From assembly GCF_020535545.1 (NCBI RefSeq), contig NZ_CP084752.1, forward strand, positions 2,259,501 to 2,323,500: a stretch of DNA of 64,000 bases, read 5' to 3'. The notes beneath the pieces are model-generated. The model was not told where the DNA came from, made no database searches, and saw only the letters and a program-made list of their open reading frames with translations. Made by a program: the position numbers and the translations under genes. Below, in pieces: positions 26,415 through 35,500 of the stretch. This DNA is from Roseateles sp. XES5. GTDB taxonomy: Bacteria > Pseudomonadota > Alphaproteobacteria > Rhizobiales > Rhizobiaceae. Position 1 is the stretch's first letter. Each line of letters starts with the position of its first letter.

Positions 26415-27251
26415 CTAGCGGCGGCCGCCGAAGGGCTTCAGGTTCATGTGACGGTTGACGTCCTTGTAGAGCAGGTAGCGGAACGGGCCGGGGCCGCCGG
26501 CATAGCAGGCCTGCGGGCAGAAGGCGCGCAGCCACATGAAGTCGCCGGCTTCCACTTCCACCCAGTCCTGGTTGAGGCGGTAGACGGCCTTGCCCTGCAA
26601 TACGTAGAGGCCGTGCTCCATGACGTGGGTTTCGGCGAAGGGGATGACGGCGCCGGGCATCAGTGTGACGATGGTCACGTGCATGTCGTGGCGCAAGTCG
26701 TTCGGATCGACGAAGCGCGTCGTCGCCCATCCGCCGTTCGTGTCGGGCATGGCGGCCGGGGTGATGTCCTTCTCGTTGAGGATCAGGGGCTCGGGATGCG
26801 GCAGGCCCTCGACGGCCTCATAGGCCTTGCGGATCCAGTGGAAGCGGGCATGGGCGCCCGAGCGGTTGCGCAGCGACCACTTCAGGCCCGGTGGCAGGAA
26901 GGCGTAGCCGCCCGAGGTGAGCGTGTGCTTGCCGGTCGGCAGCGTCAGTTCCACTTCGCCGTCGACGACGAAGAGAACGCCTTCGGCTTCCGGGTCCAGC
27001 TCCGGCCGGTCGCTGCCGCCGCCCGGCGCGACTTCCATGATGTATTGCGAGAAGGTCTCGGAGAAGCCCGAGAGCGGGCGGGCGATGACCCAGACGCGCG
27101 TATTGTCCCAGAAGGGCAGGAAGCTGGTGACGATGTCCTGCATCACGCCCTTGGGGATCACCGCATAGGCCTCGGTGAAGACGGCGCGGCCCGTCAGGAG
27201 GTCGCTCTGCGGCGGATGGCCGCCGAGGGAGGAATAGTAGCTGCGTTGCAT
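26415..27251 (-). CDS. allE: (S)-ureidoglycine aminohydrolase
   Basis: Bicupin Mn-enzyme that releases ammonia from ureidoglycine in purine (allantoin) breakdown. The 278-aa protein has two cupin cores: GGGSDRPELDPEAEGVLFVVDGEVEL and PFAETHVMEHGLYVLQGKAVY, the second with the metal-binding His/Glu set. ATG 27251 matches the family start. An in-frame ATG at 27299 overlaps the upstream ankyrin stop (ATGA), so the longer form cannot be excluded. No other allantoin gene is near, apart from the hydantoin-type racemase at 5.7 kb. Confidence 0.85.
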   Translation of the reverse strand: MQRSYYSSLGGHPPQSDLLTGRAVFTEAYAVIPKGVMQDIVTSFLPFWDNTRVWVIARPLSGFSETFSQYIMEVAPGGGSDRPELDPEAEGVLFVVDGEVELTLPTGKHTLTSGGYAFLPPGLKWSLRNRSGAHARFHWIRKAYEAVEGLPHPEPLILNEKDITPAAMPDTNGGWATTRFVDPNDLRHDMHVTIVTLMPGAVIPFAETHVMEHGLYVLQGKAVYRLNQDWVEVEAGDFMWLRAFCPQACYAGGPGPFRYLLYKDVNRHMNLKPFGGRR

Positions 27252-27295
27252 CGTCTGAGACCCTTTGCGTTGAGTGTTTCCGGTATTGTCTTGCG

Positions 27296-27964
27296 TCACT
27301 TCGCCCCTGCTTTTTCCAGCAGGGTTGCGATTTCGTCATAGCCGCGGCCGCGGGCATGCTGCAGCGGCGTCACGCCGTCATTGTCGGCGAGGTTCACGTC
27401 CGCGCCGGCCTTGATCAGGAGGCCGACGATCTGCTGGTGGCGCGCGCCGCCATTGCCGAGGATGATCGCCTCCAGCAGGGCCGTCCAGCCGAGCCGGTTG
27501 ACGTGGTCGACCGCGACGCCCGCCTTGATCAGCGTGTCCACCGTCTCGACGTGGCCACGTTCGGAGGCCGGGATGAGCGACGTGCCGCCGTAGCGGTTGA
27601 TGCTCTTGAGGTCGGCGCCGTGGGCGAGCGTCAGCCTGAGGATGTCCAGATGCCCGCGGGCGCCGGCATAGAGATAGGGGCTGTCCTCGATATTGTCCTT
27701 GGCATTGACGTCCGCCCCGGCCTCGATCAGCACCCGGGCGGCCTCCACCTTGTTGGCATGCGTGGCCACGAGCAGCGCGGTCGCGCCGCTGCCGTCGCGC
27801 GCGTCGATATCGGCGCCCCTGGCAAGCAATGTCTTGACGGTCGCGGCGTCGCCGGCGGCAGCCGCCTTGTGCAGTTGAAGGTCCATGGCGTTACCGGCGG
27901 CAAGAAGGGGAGAGCAGAGGGCTGTCAGAAAGAGCCAAGTCGAAAGCAGGGCAAATTTCAGCAT
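27296..27964 (-). CDS. Secreted ankyrin-repeat protein
   Basis: A 222-aa protein with a signal peptide (residues 1-23, LLSTWLFLTALCSPLLAAG) and about five ankyrin repeats (for example KTLLARGADIDARDGSGATALLVATHANKVEAARVLIEAGADV). It is probably periplasmic and works by protein-protein binding. It is coupled to allE by a 4-base overlap at 27296-27299 if allE starts early. Partner unknown. Confidence 0.87.
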   Translation of the reverse strand: MLKFALLSTWLFLTALCSPLLAAGNAMDLQLHKAAAAGDAATVKTLLARGADIDARDGSGATALLVATHANKVEAARVLIEAGADVNAKDNIEDSPYLYAGARGHLDILRLTLAHGADLKSINRYGGTSLIPASERGHVETVDTLIKAGVAVDHVNRLGWTALLEAIILGNGGARHQQIVGLLIKAGADVNLADNDGVTPLQHARGRGYDEIATLLEKAGAK

Positions 27965-28115
27965 GTGCTATCCTGTGGGTCTGTGGGCGTGAAATTAACA
28001 GGTGGCCGCGCCATTAGAAAATTAAATGTGTAAATCCGTATCATTCAGAAGATGGAATTCGCACGGCGCCCCGGCTATAAGCTGGGACAACCTCGATCGG
28101 TGAAAGGACCGGCCC

Positions 28116-29039
28116 ATGAAAACGGAACAGGGACTGCTGCGCGTTTCCATCGCCGTCACCATCCTGCTGGCCGGCGTCGGCATCCTGTTCGGCATTCTCT
28201 CGGGCTCCTTCGCCATCGTCTTCGATGGCGTCTATGCCATGACGGACGCGGCGATGACGGTGGTCGCGCTGCTCGTGTCGAACCTCATCGCCTCCTCCGC
28301 CAGCGGTGGCGGCAAGGGGCGGCTCGTCAAGCATTTCACCATGGGCTTCTGGCATCTGGAGCCGATGGTGCTCGGCCTCAACGGCATCCTCCTGACGGGC
28401 GCTGCGATCTATGCCTTGATCAACGCTGTCGGCAGCATCATGGAGGGCGGCCGGCCGCTCGATTTCGGCCAGGCGATCATCTATGCCGTGGTGACGCTCG
28501 CGGTGACGGTCACCATGGCGATCATCGGCACCCGGGCGAACCGCACGATCCAGTCGGATTTCGTGGCGCTCGACGCCAAGGCGTGGATGATGTCCGCCGG
28601 CCTGACGAGCGCCCTGCTCGTCGCCTTCGTCGTCGGTTCGCTCATCCAGGGCACCGCCCATGCATGGCTGTCGCCCTATATCGACCCGGTCGCGCTGGCG
28701 CTGGTCTGCCTTGTCATCATCCCCATTCCGGCCGGCACGATCCGCCAGGCGCTTGCCGATATCCTGCTCGTCACGCCGGGGGACCTGAAGCACCACGTCG
28801 ATACGGTCGCGAAAGCCATCGTCGAGCGGCACGGTTTCCTGTCCTACCGCGCCTATGTCGCCCGCGTCGGCCGCGGCCGGCAGATCGAGCTCTTTTTCAT
28901 CGTGCCGGAGGATTTCCCGGCGAAGAAGCTGCAGGAATGGGACGACATCCGCGACGAGGTCGGCAACGCCATCGGCGACGAGGGGCCGGATCGCTGGCTC
29001 ACCATCGCCTTCACCACCGACCCGGAATGGGCCGACTAA
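28116..29039 (+). CDS. Cation diffusion facilitator (CDF) efflux protein
   Basis: Inner-membrane metal/proton antiporter, 307 aa, with about six helices. The CDF metal site residues are visible in SFAIVFDGVYAMTDAAMT (helix II) and ALDAKAWMMSAGLTSALL (helix V). The second position of the helix II site is Asp in YAMTDAA, the pattern of iron/zinc/manganese exporters. A cytoplasmic C-terminal domain follows. ATG 28116 has GAAAGGA upstream. Metal specificity is not clear. Confidence 0.87.
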   Translation: MKTEQGLLRVSIAVTILLAGVGILFGILSGSFAIVFDGVYAMTDAAMTVVALLVSNLIASSASGGGKGRLVKHFTMGFWHLEPMVLGLNGILLTGAAIYALINAVGSIMEGGRPLDFGQAIIYAVVTLAVTVTMAIIGTRANRTIQSDFVALDAKAWMMSAGLTSALLVAFVVGSLIQGTAHAWLSPYIDPVALALVCLVIIPIPAGTIRQALADILLVTPGDLKHHVDTVAKAIVERHGFLSYRAYVARVGRGRQIELFFIVPEDFPAKKLQEWDDIRDEVGNAIGDEGPDRWLTIAFTTDPEWAD

Positions 29040-29046
29040 CAAGCGT

Positions 29047-29072
29047 ACCTGACAGGCGCACCTGACAGGCGC
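29047..29072. repeat. Perfect 13-bp tandem duplication
   Basis: ACCTGACAGGCGC is present twice head to tail (29047-29059 and 29060-29072), directly after the CDF stop codon. Confidence 0.8.
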
Positions 29073-29077
29073 AAAAG

Positions 29078-29112
29078 AAAACCCGGAGCGGCGTCAGCCA
29101 CCCCGGGTTCCT
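29078..29112. terminator. Bidirectional terminator between CDF gene and pseudoazurin
   Basis: AACCCGG (29080-29086) pairs with CCGGGTT (29103-29109), with an internal GGC/GCC. On the minus strand it is followed by TTTTCTTTTG, fitting termination of the pseudoazurin transcript. Confidence 0.65.
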
Positions 29113-29132
29113 GCCCCGCCCCGTAAGGACGA

Positions 29133-29579
29133 TCAGAGGCCGGCTGCCGCGATCGCGGCGTCCATGCGCTCGCGTGCCTTTTTCGGCAGCTTGCCGGTCT
29201 TGACCGCATCGAGATTGGCCGGCGCATCGCCGACGGCCACGAAGCCGACCATGCCCATGCCGACATGCGGCGTGCACTTGACGCCATAGGCGCCCGGCTT
29301 GTCGAAGGTGACCTTGTAGGTCTCGTTCATCTTGCTCTTGAAGGCTTCAGCGCCTTCCGGGATCATGCCCTTGATCGTCTCGACATTGTGGCCCTTGTCC
29401 GTGGGGATGAAGGTAACCGTGTCGCCGGGGGCGACCTTCACGAAGGCCGGCTCGAACACCATGGCGCCTTCAGCCCCCTTGTTCAGCATGTGCACTTCGA
29501 AATCCGCCGCCGCCGCCGGAAGCGCGAGGGCCAGAATGACCGCTGCTGCGCCGACGATGCTCTTTGCCATGGTACGCAC
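29133..29579 (-). CDS. Pseudoazurin (blue copper electron carrier)
   Basis: Periplasmic type I copper protein that passes electrons, typically to nitrite or nitrous oxide reductase. It has a signal peptide ([17 protein letters not shown]) and mature start [11 protein letters not shown]. The four copper ligands are visible as His in [10 protein letters not shown] and Cys-His-Met in [17 protein letters not shown] 29579 has AAGGAG 7 bases upstream; ATG 29570, three codons later, is the alternative start. A FixK/FNR-type box lies about 75 bases upstream. No denitrification reductase is in the window. Confidence 0.92.
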   Translation of the reverse strand: MRTMAKSIVGAAAVILALALPAAAADFEVHMLNKGAEGAMVFEPAFVKVAPGDTVTFIPTDKGHNVETIKGMIPEGAEAFKSKMNETYKVTFDKPGAYGVKCTPHVGMGMVGFVAVGDAPANLDAVKTGKLPKKARERMDAAIAAAGL

Positions 29580-29648
29580 TGGAATTCTCCTTCTGACGAA
29601 CGTCAATCGTTCATGCGCAAGGAGTAGGCCCGGAAAGGGCGTCCTTCT

Positions 29649-29662
29649 TTGACATTGATCAA
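29649..29662. promoter_or_regulatory. FixK/FNR-type box upstream of pseudoazurin
   Basis: TTGACATTGATCAA fits TTGA(T/C)-N4-(G/A)TCAA, the binding site of FixK, FnrN and related Crp-family oxygen/NO regulators. Its position suggests activation of the pseudoazurin gene under low oxygen. Confidence 0.65.
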
Positions 29663-29698
29663 ACAAGACCGCGATGGCGCGTGGCGTCCTGTCGCAGG

Positions 29699-31129
29699 TT
29701 ATGTCGTGACATGCACCGGCGGGATCATGTCGCTCCACGGCCGCGCCTCTTCCAGATCGCGCGCCACGCGGACCAGCGTCGCTTCGTCGGCGAAGCGGCC
29801 GACGATCTGCAGGCCGATCGGCATGCGGTTGCGATCGAGGCCGAGCGGCAGGCTGATGGAGGGCTGGCCGGTGGCGTTGAACGTGCCGAGGAAGGTGAAG
29901 AGCGTCGTGTCGCCCTCGGAGAAGCCTGCGGCGGTGAGGTCCGGCCGGGTCGTAGCGAAGCGGCCATGCTCCGGCGCGGTCACCGGCGTCGTCGGGGTCA
30001 GCAGGATGTCGTAGCCGGCGGTTGCCAGCGCCACGTCGTGGCGGATCTTGCGCAGGGTCTCGAAGATATTGACGATCGCGGCCGGCGTCATGGCGAGCGT
30101 CTGGTGCATCAGCTTCAGAATGACCGGTTCCAGCGTCGTCTCGTCGAGCGGGCGTCCGAGCGCGGCGGCCAGCGCCGGCAGTTCGGCAAGGCCGAGATTG
30201 AAGCCGCCCATCACGCCGGTCATGATGTCCTGCGGATCGGCGGGGGCGGTCATTTCCTCGACCGTGTGGCCCATGGCCGTCAGCAGGGCGGCCGTCTCGT
30301 CGAGCGCGGCCAGCACGTCCGCGGCGATCGGCACGCTGCCCCAGGCGGCGCGGGCAAGGCCGACGCGCAGCGTGCCGGTCGGGCGCTGCAATTCCTCGAG
30401 ATAGGGGCGTTCGGGCTGACGGATGACGAAGGGATCGCCCGGTTCCGGACCGGAGAAGATGTCGAGTGCGGCGGCCATGTCGCGCACCGTGCGGCAGACG
30501 ACGAATTCGCGGGCGAGGCCGAAGAGGGAATCCTGTCCGCTCGGGCCGCCGGACACGCGGCCGCGCGAGGGATTGAGGCCGACGAGGCCGCACCAGCCGG
30601 CCGGAATGCGGATCGATCCGCCGCCGTCCGAGGCGTGCGCGATGGGCACGATGCCGGCGGCGACCGCCGCCGCCGCGCCGCCCGACGAGCCACCGGCCGA
30701 TGCCTCGAGGTTCCAGGGATTGCGGGTGATGCCTTCGAGGATGGTTTCGGTGAAGCCGGCGAAGGCCAGTTCCGGCACCGCGCTTCGGCCGACGAAACGC
30801 AGGCCCGCGGCCTTGGCGCGTGTCGTATAGTAGGCGTCACAGGTGCCGATATTGCCCTTGAGCAGGCGGCTGCCGCATTCCTGCAGGCGGCCTTCCTCCG
30901 TCGCGCCGATATCCTTGCGCAGGAAGGGCACGCCGGCAAAGGCGCCGTCCACGGGGCCGGGCAGGCTTTCGGCATCCGCATAGAATTCGACCACGGCGTT
31001 GATCGCCGGATCGACCTTCTCGAAGGCCTGGCGCGCCAGGGCGGCAAGTTCGGCTGGCGTCACCTCGCCGCGCCGGACGAGCCCGGCAAGGCTGGTGGCG
31101 TCGTGACGGGCATATTCGGCGAGGTTCAT
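29699..31129 (-). CDS. Amidase (amidase-signature family)
   Basis: Hydrolyses a carboxamide through a Ser-cisSer-Lys triad; 476 aa. The Lys is in [10 protein letters not shown], the cis-Ser and nucleophile region in [35 protein letters not shown]. The rest aligns with GatA-like amidases of broad specificity. It lies 103 bases downstream of potD on the same strand, with a strong hairpin between. It may therefore be a distal part of the polyamine-type operon, with the substrate imported by the transporter. Substrate unknown. Confidence 0.88.
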   Translation of the reverse strand: MNLAEYARHDATSLAGLVRRGEVTPAELAALARQAFEKVDPAINAVVEFYADAESLPGPVDGAFAGVPFLRKDIGATEEGRLQECGSRLLKGNIGTCDAYYTTRAKAAGLRFVGRSAVPELAFAGFTETILEGITRNPWNLEASAGGSSGGAAAAVAAGIVPIAHASDGGGSIRIPAGWCGLVGLNPSRGRVSGGPSGQDSLFGLAREFVVCRTVRDMAAALDIFSGPEPGDPFVIRQPERPYLEELQRPTGTLRVGLARAAWGSVPIAADVLAALDETAALLTAMGHTVEEMTAPADPQDIMTGVMGGFNLGLAELPALAAALGRPLDETTLEPVILKLMHQTLAMTPAAIVNIFETLRKIRHDVALATAGYDILLTPTTPVTAPEHGRFATTRPDLTAAGFSEGDTTLFTFLGTFNATGQPSISLPLGLDRNRMPIGLQIVGRFADEATLVRVARDLEEARPWSDMIPPVHVTT

Positions 31130-31188
31130 GGGACGGACCTGCTTGAGAACGGAGAGGGCATTGAAAGGGTTTTGAGCGCGGGCGGCAA

Positions 31189-31214
31189 GGGCGCGCCGGT
31201 CGAAAGGCGCGCCC
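31189..31214 (-). terminator. Strong hairpin between potD-like gene and amidase
   Basis: GGGCGCGCC (31189-31197) and GGCGCGCCC (31206-31214) form a perfect 9-bp stem with an 8-base loop. There is no T-run, so it may be a partial terminator or a 3'-end stabiliser. Confidence 0.45.
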
Positions 31215-31232
31215 GAGACCGGTTCCGGCCGC

Positions 31233-32264
31233 TTACTTCATCAGGTCGGTCCAGATCTTGGTGTAGAGCTGCTGGACTTCCGGCGAGCAGGCGAGGTTGA
31301 ACGAGCCGGCTGCCTTGGACGCCTCGGGAATGTTGACCTCCGGCGCGTTCTTCATGTCTTCGGGCATGAAGGCTTCCGAGCCCTTGATGCCGTTGCCGTA
31401 GCGGGCGAAGGCGGAGATCAGGGCGGCGTTTTCCGGGGCCATGACGAAGTTCATGAAGAGCTTCGCGTTGTCGACGTTCTTGGCGTCCTTGATGATGGCG
31501 AGGTTGTCCATCCAGACCGGATAGCCTTCCTTCGGATAGCCATAGACGATGTTCTCGTTCTGCAGTCGGGCGCGGAAGGCGGCGCCGTTCCATTCGATGC
31601 CGGCGGCAAAGTCGCCCTTCGCCAGCGCCTCGATCGTGCCGTAGTCGACCGACAGCCACTTCGGCTTGGCGGCCACGAGAGCGTCGCGCGCCTTCTTCAG
31701 CACGGCGAGATCGTTCGTGCATGGTTCGCCGCCGACATAGCGGATGGCGAGGAACATGACGTCGGACATTTCAGGCACGACGTTGATCTTGTTCACCAGT
31801 TCCGGCGGCGGATCGAGGAAGATGGCCGAGCTGTTCGGGTCGCCCTTGTAGACGGTGGTGTTGACGGCAACGCCCGTCGTGCCCCACTGCCACGGAACCG
31901 TGTAGTGGCGGCCCGGATCGAAGGCCACGTCCACCCAGCGTTCGTCGACGTTCTTGAAGTTCTCCATCTGGTCGGGACGGGCTTCCAGAAGCAGGCCCTC
32001 ATCGATCCAGACCTTCAGCACGTTGGCGGAGGGTACGACCATGTCGAAGCCGTGGCCGCCCTGGCGGACCTTTGCCAGTGCCGTGTCGTTCGAGTCGTAG
32101 TCGGTGACGGTGACCTTGACGTCATATTCCGTCTCGAACTTCTTGATGAGGTCCGGATTGGTGTAGTTGCCCCAGTTGAAGATGTTGAGCTCGCCGGCGG
32201 CGAAGGCGGCGGTGGAGCTGAGGAGGGCGAGGCCGAGTGTGGCCGTGCCGAGAATGCGTTTCAT
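31233..32264 (-). CDS. potD: Spermidine/putrescine-type ABC transporter substrate-binding protein
   Basis: Periplasmic binding protein of the PotD/PotF class, 343 aa. A signal peptide (LGTATLGLALLSSTAAFA) is followed by AGELNIFNWGNYTNPDLIKKFETEYDVKVTVTDYDSNDTALAKV, the canonical start of polyamine-binding proteins. ATG 32264 has GGGAGGAAAC upstream. Several family members bind other amines or opines, so the ligand may not be a polyamine. Last transporter gene of potA-B-C-D. Confidence 0.88.
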   Translation of the reverse strand: MKRILGTATLGLALLSSTAAFAAGELNIFNWGNYTNPDLIKKFETEYDVKVTVTDYDSNDTALAKVRQGGHGFDMVVPSANVLKVWIDEGLLLEARPDQMENFKNVDERWVDVAFDPGRHYTVPWQWGTTGVAVNTTVYKGDPNSSAIFLDPPPELVNKINVVPEMSDVMFLAIRYVGGEPCTNDLAVLKKARDALVAAKPKWLSVDYGTIEALAKGDFAAGIEWNGAAFRARLQNENIVYGYPKEGYPVWMDNLAIIKDAKNVDNAKLFMNFVMAPENAALISAFARYGNGIKGSEAFMPEDMKNAPEVNIPEASKAAGSFNLACSPEVQQLYTKIWTDLMK

Positions 32265-32282
32265 GTTGTTTCCTCCCATGGG

Positions 32283-33092
32283 TTAGTCCTTCTTTCGGCT
32301 GATGAAGAAGAAGACGGTGACGATGGCGACGGAGAGGACGAGAAAGACCGTCGAGATCGCGTTCATTTCCGGCGTCACGGTGCGGCGAAGCTGGCCCAGC
32401 ATGTAGGTCGGCAGCGTGTCCTGTCCGCCGGACTTGACGAACTCCGTAATCACGACGTCGTCCAGCGAGATGACGAAGCCGAGCATCAGGCCGGCGAGGA
32501 TGCCGGGCCACAGCAGCGGCAGCGTGACCCGGCGGAAGGCCTTGAAGGGCGTCGCGTAGAGGTCGGCGGCGGCCGTTTCCAGCGACAGGTCCATGGTCTC
32601 CAGCCGCGCCCGGATCGGCAGATAGGCGAAGGGAATGCAGAAGGCGGTGTGCGCGGCGATGAGATAACCGAGGCCGGAATAGCCCGTCGCCATCTTGATG
32701 CGCGAGAAGAAGATCAGCAGCGCCACGGCGACGACGATTTCCGGCACCATCAGCGGCATGTTGATGAAGGCGTATTTGGCATTGAGGCCGCGATACTGCC
32801 GGGTGCGGGTCGTGGCGATGGCGGCCATGGTGGCGACGACCGTCGCGATGACGGCGGCCGCCGCGGCGATCTGGATGGAGCGAAGCGAGGCTTCCACCAC
32901 CTTGTCATTGTTCCAGGCCGCCGCGAACCAGCGCAGCGACGTGCCTTCCCAGGTGGCGATCGACATGCCCGCGTTGAAGGCGAAGACGACGAGCGCGGCG
33001 ATCGGCAGGTAGAGCAGGAAGAAGCAGAGCACCGCGACGGTGGGAAAACCCGCCTGGCGGCGCACGTCGAAGGCTTCGGTGGGATTAGCCAT
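32283..33092 (-). CDS. potC: Polyamine-type ABC transporter permease PotC
   Basis: Inner-membrane permease, 269 aa, about six helices. The coupling motif is SLETAAADLYATPFKAFRRVTLPLL, then GFVISLDDVVITEFVKSGG, typical of PotC/PotI. It overlaps the potB stop by 8 bases. Confidence 0.9.
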   Translation of the reverse strand: MANPTEAFDVRRQAGFPTVAVLCFFLLYLPIAALVVFAFNAGMSIATWEGTSLRWFAAAWNNDKVVEASLRSIQIAAAAAVIATVVATMAAIATTRTRQYRGLNAKYAFINMPLMVPEIVVAVALLIFFSRIKMATGYSGLGYLIAAHTAFCIPFAYLPIRARLETMDLSLETAAADLYATPFKAFRRVTLPLLWPGILAGLMLGFVISLDDVVITEFVKSGGQDTLPTYMLGQLRRTVTPEMNAISTVFLVLSVAIVTVFFFISRKKD

Positions 33093-34032
33093 GGGTTTGT
33101 CCTCCCTGACGGCCGGCGAAGCGGACCTGGACCATGAGCGCGACCATGACGATGGCGAGCAGCGCCATGGAGAGCGAGGCGCCGAGCGGCCAGTTGCGGC
33201 CCTGGCCGAACTGCAGCTCGATCAGGTTGCCGAGCATCATCTTGCTGCCGCCGCCCAGCATGCGCGGGGTGACGTAGGAGCCGAGCGAGGGGATGAAGAC
33301 GAGGATGGAGCCGGCGATGAGGCCGGGCTTCACCAGCGGCAGAATGATGCGCTTCAGCACGCGCCAACGGCTGGCATAGAGATCGTAACCGGCCTCGACG
33401 AGACGGAAGTCGAGCTTTTCCAGGCTCGCATAGAGCGGCAGCACCATCAGCGGGAAGAAGACATAGGTCATGCCCAGGAGGATGGCGAAGTCGGTGTACA
33501 TCATCTGGATCGGCGCGGAAATGAGGCCGAGCTTCATCAGCAGCGTGTTGACCATTCCCTCGTTGCGGATCAGCTCCTGGATGGCGAAGGTGCGGATGAG
33601 CAGGTTCGTCCAGAAAGGAATGGTGATGAGGAACAGCCAGATCTCGCGGGTGCGCTCGGGGCGCGTGGCGATGAAGTAGGCGGTCGGGAAGCCGAGCAGC
33701 AGCGTCGTCACGGTGGTAAGGATCGACAGCCAGACGGAGCGCCAGAAGATCGACAGATGCGCATCGGCGATCGACCAAGTGCCGTCGAAGATGTCCTTCT
33801 CGAAGAGCACCGAGATCCAGGCGTCGGGCGAGAAGGTCCAGACGACGTCGCCATAGTTGCCGGGCATCAGGAAGGAATAGATGAGCACGATGGCGAGCGG
33901 CCCGATGGCCGCCAGCGCGATGATGAGAAGGGCGGGCGCCGAGAGGAGCCAGCGGTTGCGGATATCCTGCGCCTCGACCCGGCGCGTGGCTTCGCTTGCG
34001 GTGCTTGGGATGGGGCTTGTCACGGTGCTCAT
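33085..34032 (-). CDS. potB: Polyamine-type ABC transporter permease PotB
   Basis: Inner-membrane permease, 315 aa. It has a long cytoplasmic N-terminus, then about six helices; the coupling motif is LVEAGYDLYASRWRVLKRIILPLVKPG. FIPSLGSYVTPRMLGGG is characteristic of PotB/PotH. It begins 4 bases after potA. Confidence 0.9.
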   Translation of the reverse strand: MSTVTSPIPSTASEATRRVEAQDIRNRWLLSAPALLIIALAAIGPLAIVLIYSFLMPGNYGDVVWTFSPDAWISVLFEKDIFDGTWSIADAHLSIFWRSVWLSILTTVTTLLLGFPTAYFIATRPERTREIWLFLITIPFWTNLLIRTFAIQELIRNEGMVNTLLMKLGLISAPIQMMYTDFAILLGMTYVFFPLMVLPLYASLEKLDFRLVEAGYDLYASRWRVLKRIILPLVKPGLIAGSILVFIPSLGSYVTPRMLGGGSKMMLGNLIELQFGQGRNWPLGASLSMALLAIVMVALMVQVRFAGRQGGQTHG

Positions 34033-34036
34033 GGGC

Positions 34037-35137
34037 TCAGTCCCTCAGCACCTGCGCTGCGCCCGTCTCGAGCACGACGCCGACCGTATCGCCCTCGGCG
34101 AAGGCCGCGCCCTGTTCCAGGCTGTTCTGACGGCGCACGCAGAAGCGCTCGCCGCCATCGAGCGCGACATGGAAATGGGTGTCCGTGCCGACATAGACGA
34201 TGCTCGCCAGCGTGCCGCGCAGATGTGCGCCCTCGGGATTGGCGACGATGGCGGCATGTTCCGGCCGCGTGACGACCGTGACCTTGCCGGCGGGTGCAAA
34301 GCCCTCCGGCAGGCGGGCCGAGACGCGCGCGCCGCCGGGCAGCACGACCTCCGCCTTGTCGGTGGAAACGGAGGTGACGTCGGCCGTCAGGAAATTGGTC
34401 TCGCCGATGAACTCGGCGACGAAGCGTTCGGCCGGGCGGTCGTAGATGTCGCGCGGGCCACCGACCTGCAGGATCTTGCCCGCAGACATGACCGCGATGC
34501 GATCCGACATGGTGAGGGCTTCTTCCTGGTCGTGGGTGACGAAGATGAAGGTGATGCCGGTCTCGGTCTGCAGGCGCTTCAGCTCGATCTGCATGTCCTT
34601 GCGCAGCTTGTAGTCGAGGGCCGACAGCGGTTCGTCGAGCAGCAACACCTTCGGCTGCGGGGCAAGCGCGCGGGCAAGCGCCACGCGCTGCTGCTGGCCG
34701 CCGGAGATTTGCGCCGTCTTGCGGTCCTTCAGGTGGCCCATCTTGACGAGCGCCAGCATCTCCTCGACGCGCCTGGCGATCTCGGCCTTGGGGCGATCGA
34801 GCATTTCCAGGCCAAAGGCGATGTTTTCGCCGACCGTCATGTGCGGAAAGAGGGCATAGCTCTGGAAGACCGTGTTGACGGGACGCCGATACGGCGGCAG
34901 CGCCGCGATGTCCTCGCCGTAAAGCCGGATCTGGCCGTCCGTCGGATAGGTGAAGCCGGCGATCATGCGCAGCAACGTCGTCTTGCCGCAGCCCGACGGG
35001 CCGAGCAGCGTGAAGAACTCGTTCTCCCTGATATCGACGCTCACATGGTCGAGCGCCCTGAACGGGTTGTCCCCCGCTCCGAACACCTTGCTCACATCAC
35101 GGACTTCAATGGCACTCTTATGCGTTCGATCCGTCAC
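34037..35137 (-). CDS. potA: Polyamine-type ABC transporter ATP-binding protein PotA
   Basis: ATPase of the importer, 366 aa: GPSGCGKTT (Walker A), [15 protein letters not shown] (signature), [12 protein letters not shown] (Walker B), [10 protein letters not shown], and a C-terminal TOBE domain from about residue 285. The start is GTG 35137 ([19 protein letters not shown]) with GGGAGG 10 bases upstream. First gene of the operon. A 363-base non-coding leader precedes it. Confidence 0.92.
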   Translation of the reverse strand: MTDRTHKSAIEVRDVSKVFGAGDNPFRALDHVSVDIRENEFFTLLGPSGCGKTTLLRMIAGFTYPTDGQIRLYGEDIAALPPYRRPVNTVFQSYALFPHMTVGENIAFGLEMLDRPKAEIARRVEEMLALVKMGHLKDRKTAQISGGQQQRVALARALAPQPKVLLLDEPLSALDYKLRKDMQIELKRLQTETGITFIFVTHDQEEALTMSDRIAVMSAGKILQVGGPRDIYDRPAERFVAEFIGETNFLTADVTSVSTDKAEVVLPGGARVSARLPEGFAPAGKVTVVTRPEHAAIVANPEGAHLRGTLASIVYVGTDTHFHVALDGGERFCVRRQNSLEQGAAFAEGDTVGVVLETGAAQVLRD

Positions 35138-35500
35138 GATCGATCATCCTCCCGTTGAGCCGCACTGGCGGCAATTCCTGTCAAATGCGTTCGGTTCGAG
35201 CCCATGGCAGCCGGTGCCGGCATCGATCCCTTCTGTTTTCCCGATGAGCCGCAGGATTCCTTCGCTCCCCGCGAAGGATCTCTCCGGCGCTGCCGCTTCC
35301 CTGCGCCGTGTCACCGTCGGCCATTTCCTCGGGAAGGTATCACAAACCGGAATTTGATATCACAGTGAAATATCACTGCAATGCAAACCTGTCAATTGGA
35401 GGCTTCCCCAGCCAGCGCGCCTTTGTCGCGATGGCCTTGCCGTTTGTTTCTTTCGGTGCCCGCCGCGGTCGCGGCAGGCCCTGATTTCTTCCGGAAAGGC
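35138..35500. other. Non-coding leader region upstream of potA with operator-like repeats
   Basis: 363 bases without a supportable gene on either strand. The proximal part is GC-rich. The distal part (35335-35400) is AT-rich and carries three TATCAC repeats and a CAGTGA/TCACTG inverted repeat. It probably holds the potABCD promoter and operator and the end of the amidohydrolase transcript. Confidence 0.6.
35338..35378. promoter_or_regulatory. TATCAC direct repeats and CAGTGA-N4-TCACTG dyad
   Basis: TATCAC occurs at 35338-35343, 35358-35363 and 35371-35376. The last two flank and overlap the perfect dyad CAGTGAAATATCACTG (35363-35378). This looks like a regulator-binding site; the regulator is not encoded next to it. 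Confidence 0.4.

Noticed and set aside
29681..31300. Long open frame (539 codons) on the plus strand
   Set aside because: It is antisense to the amidase gene, has no recognisable domain and arises from codon bias in GC-rich DNA. The amidase frame carries the full catalytic triad.
35138..35500. Small genes in the potA leader
   Set aside because: The short frames present lack ribosome-binding sites and similarity to known proteins; operator-like repeats explain the region better.
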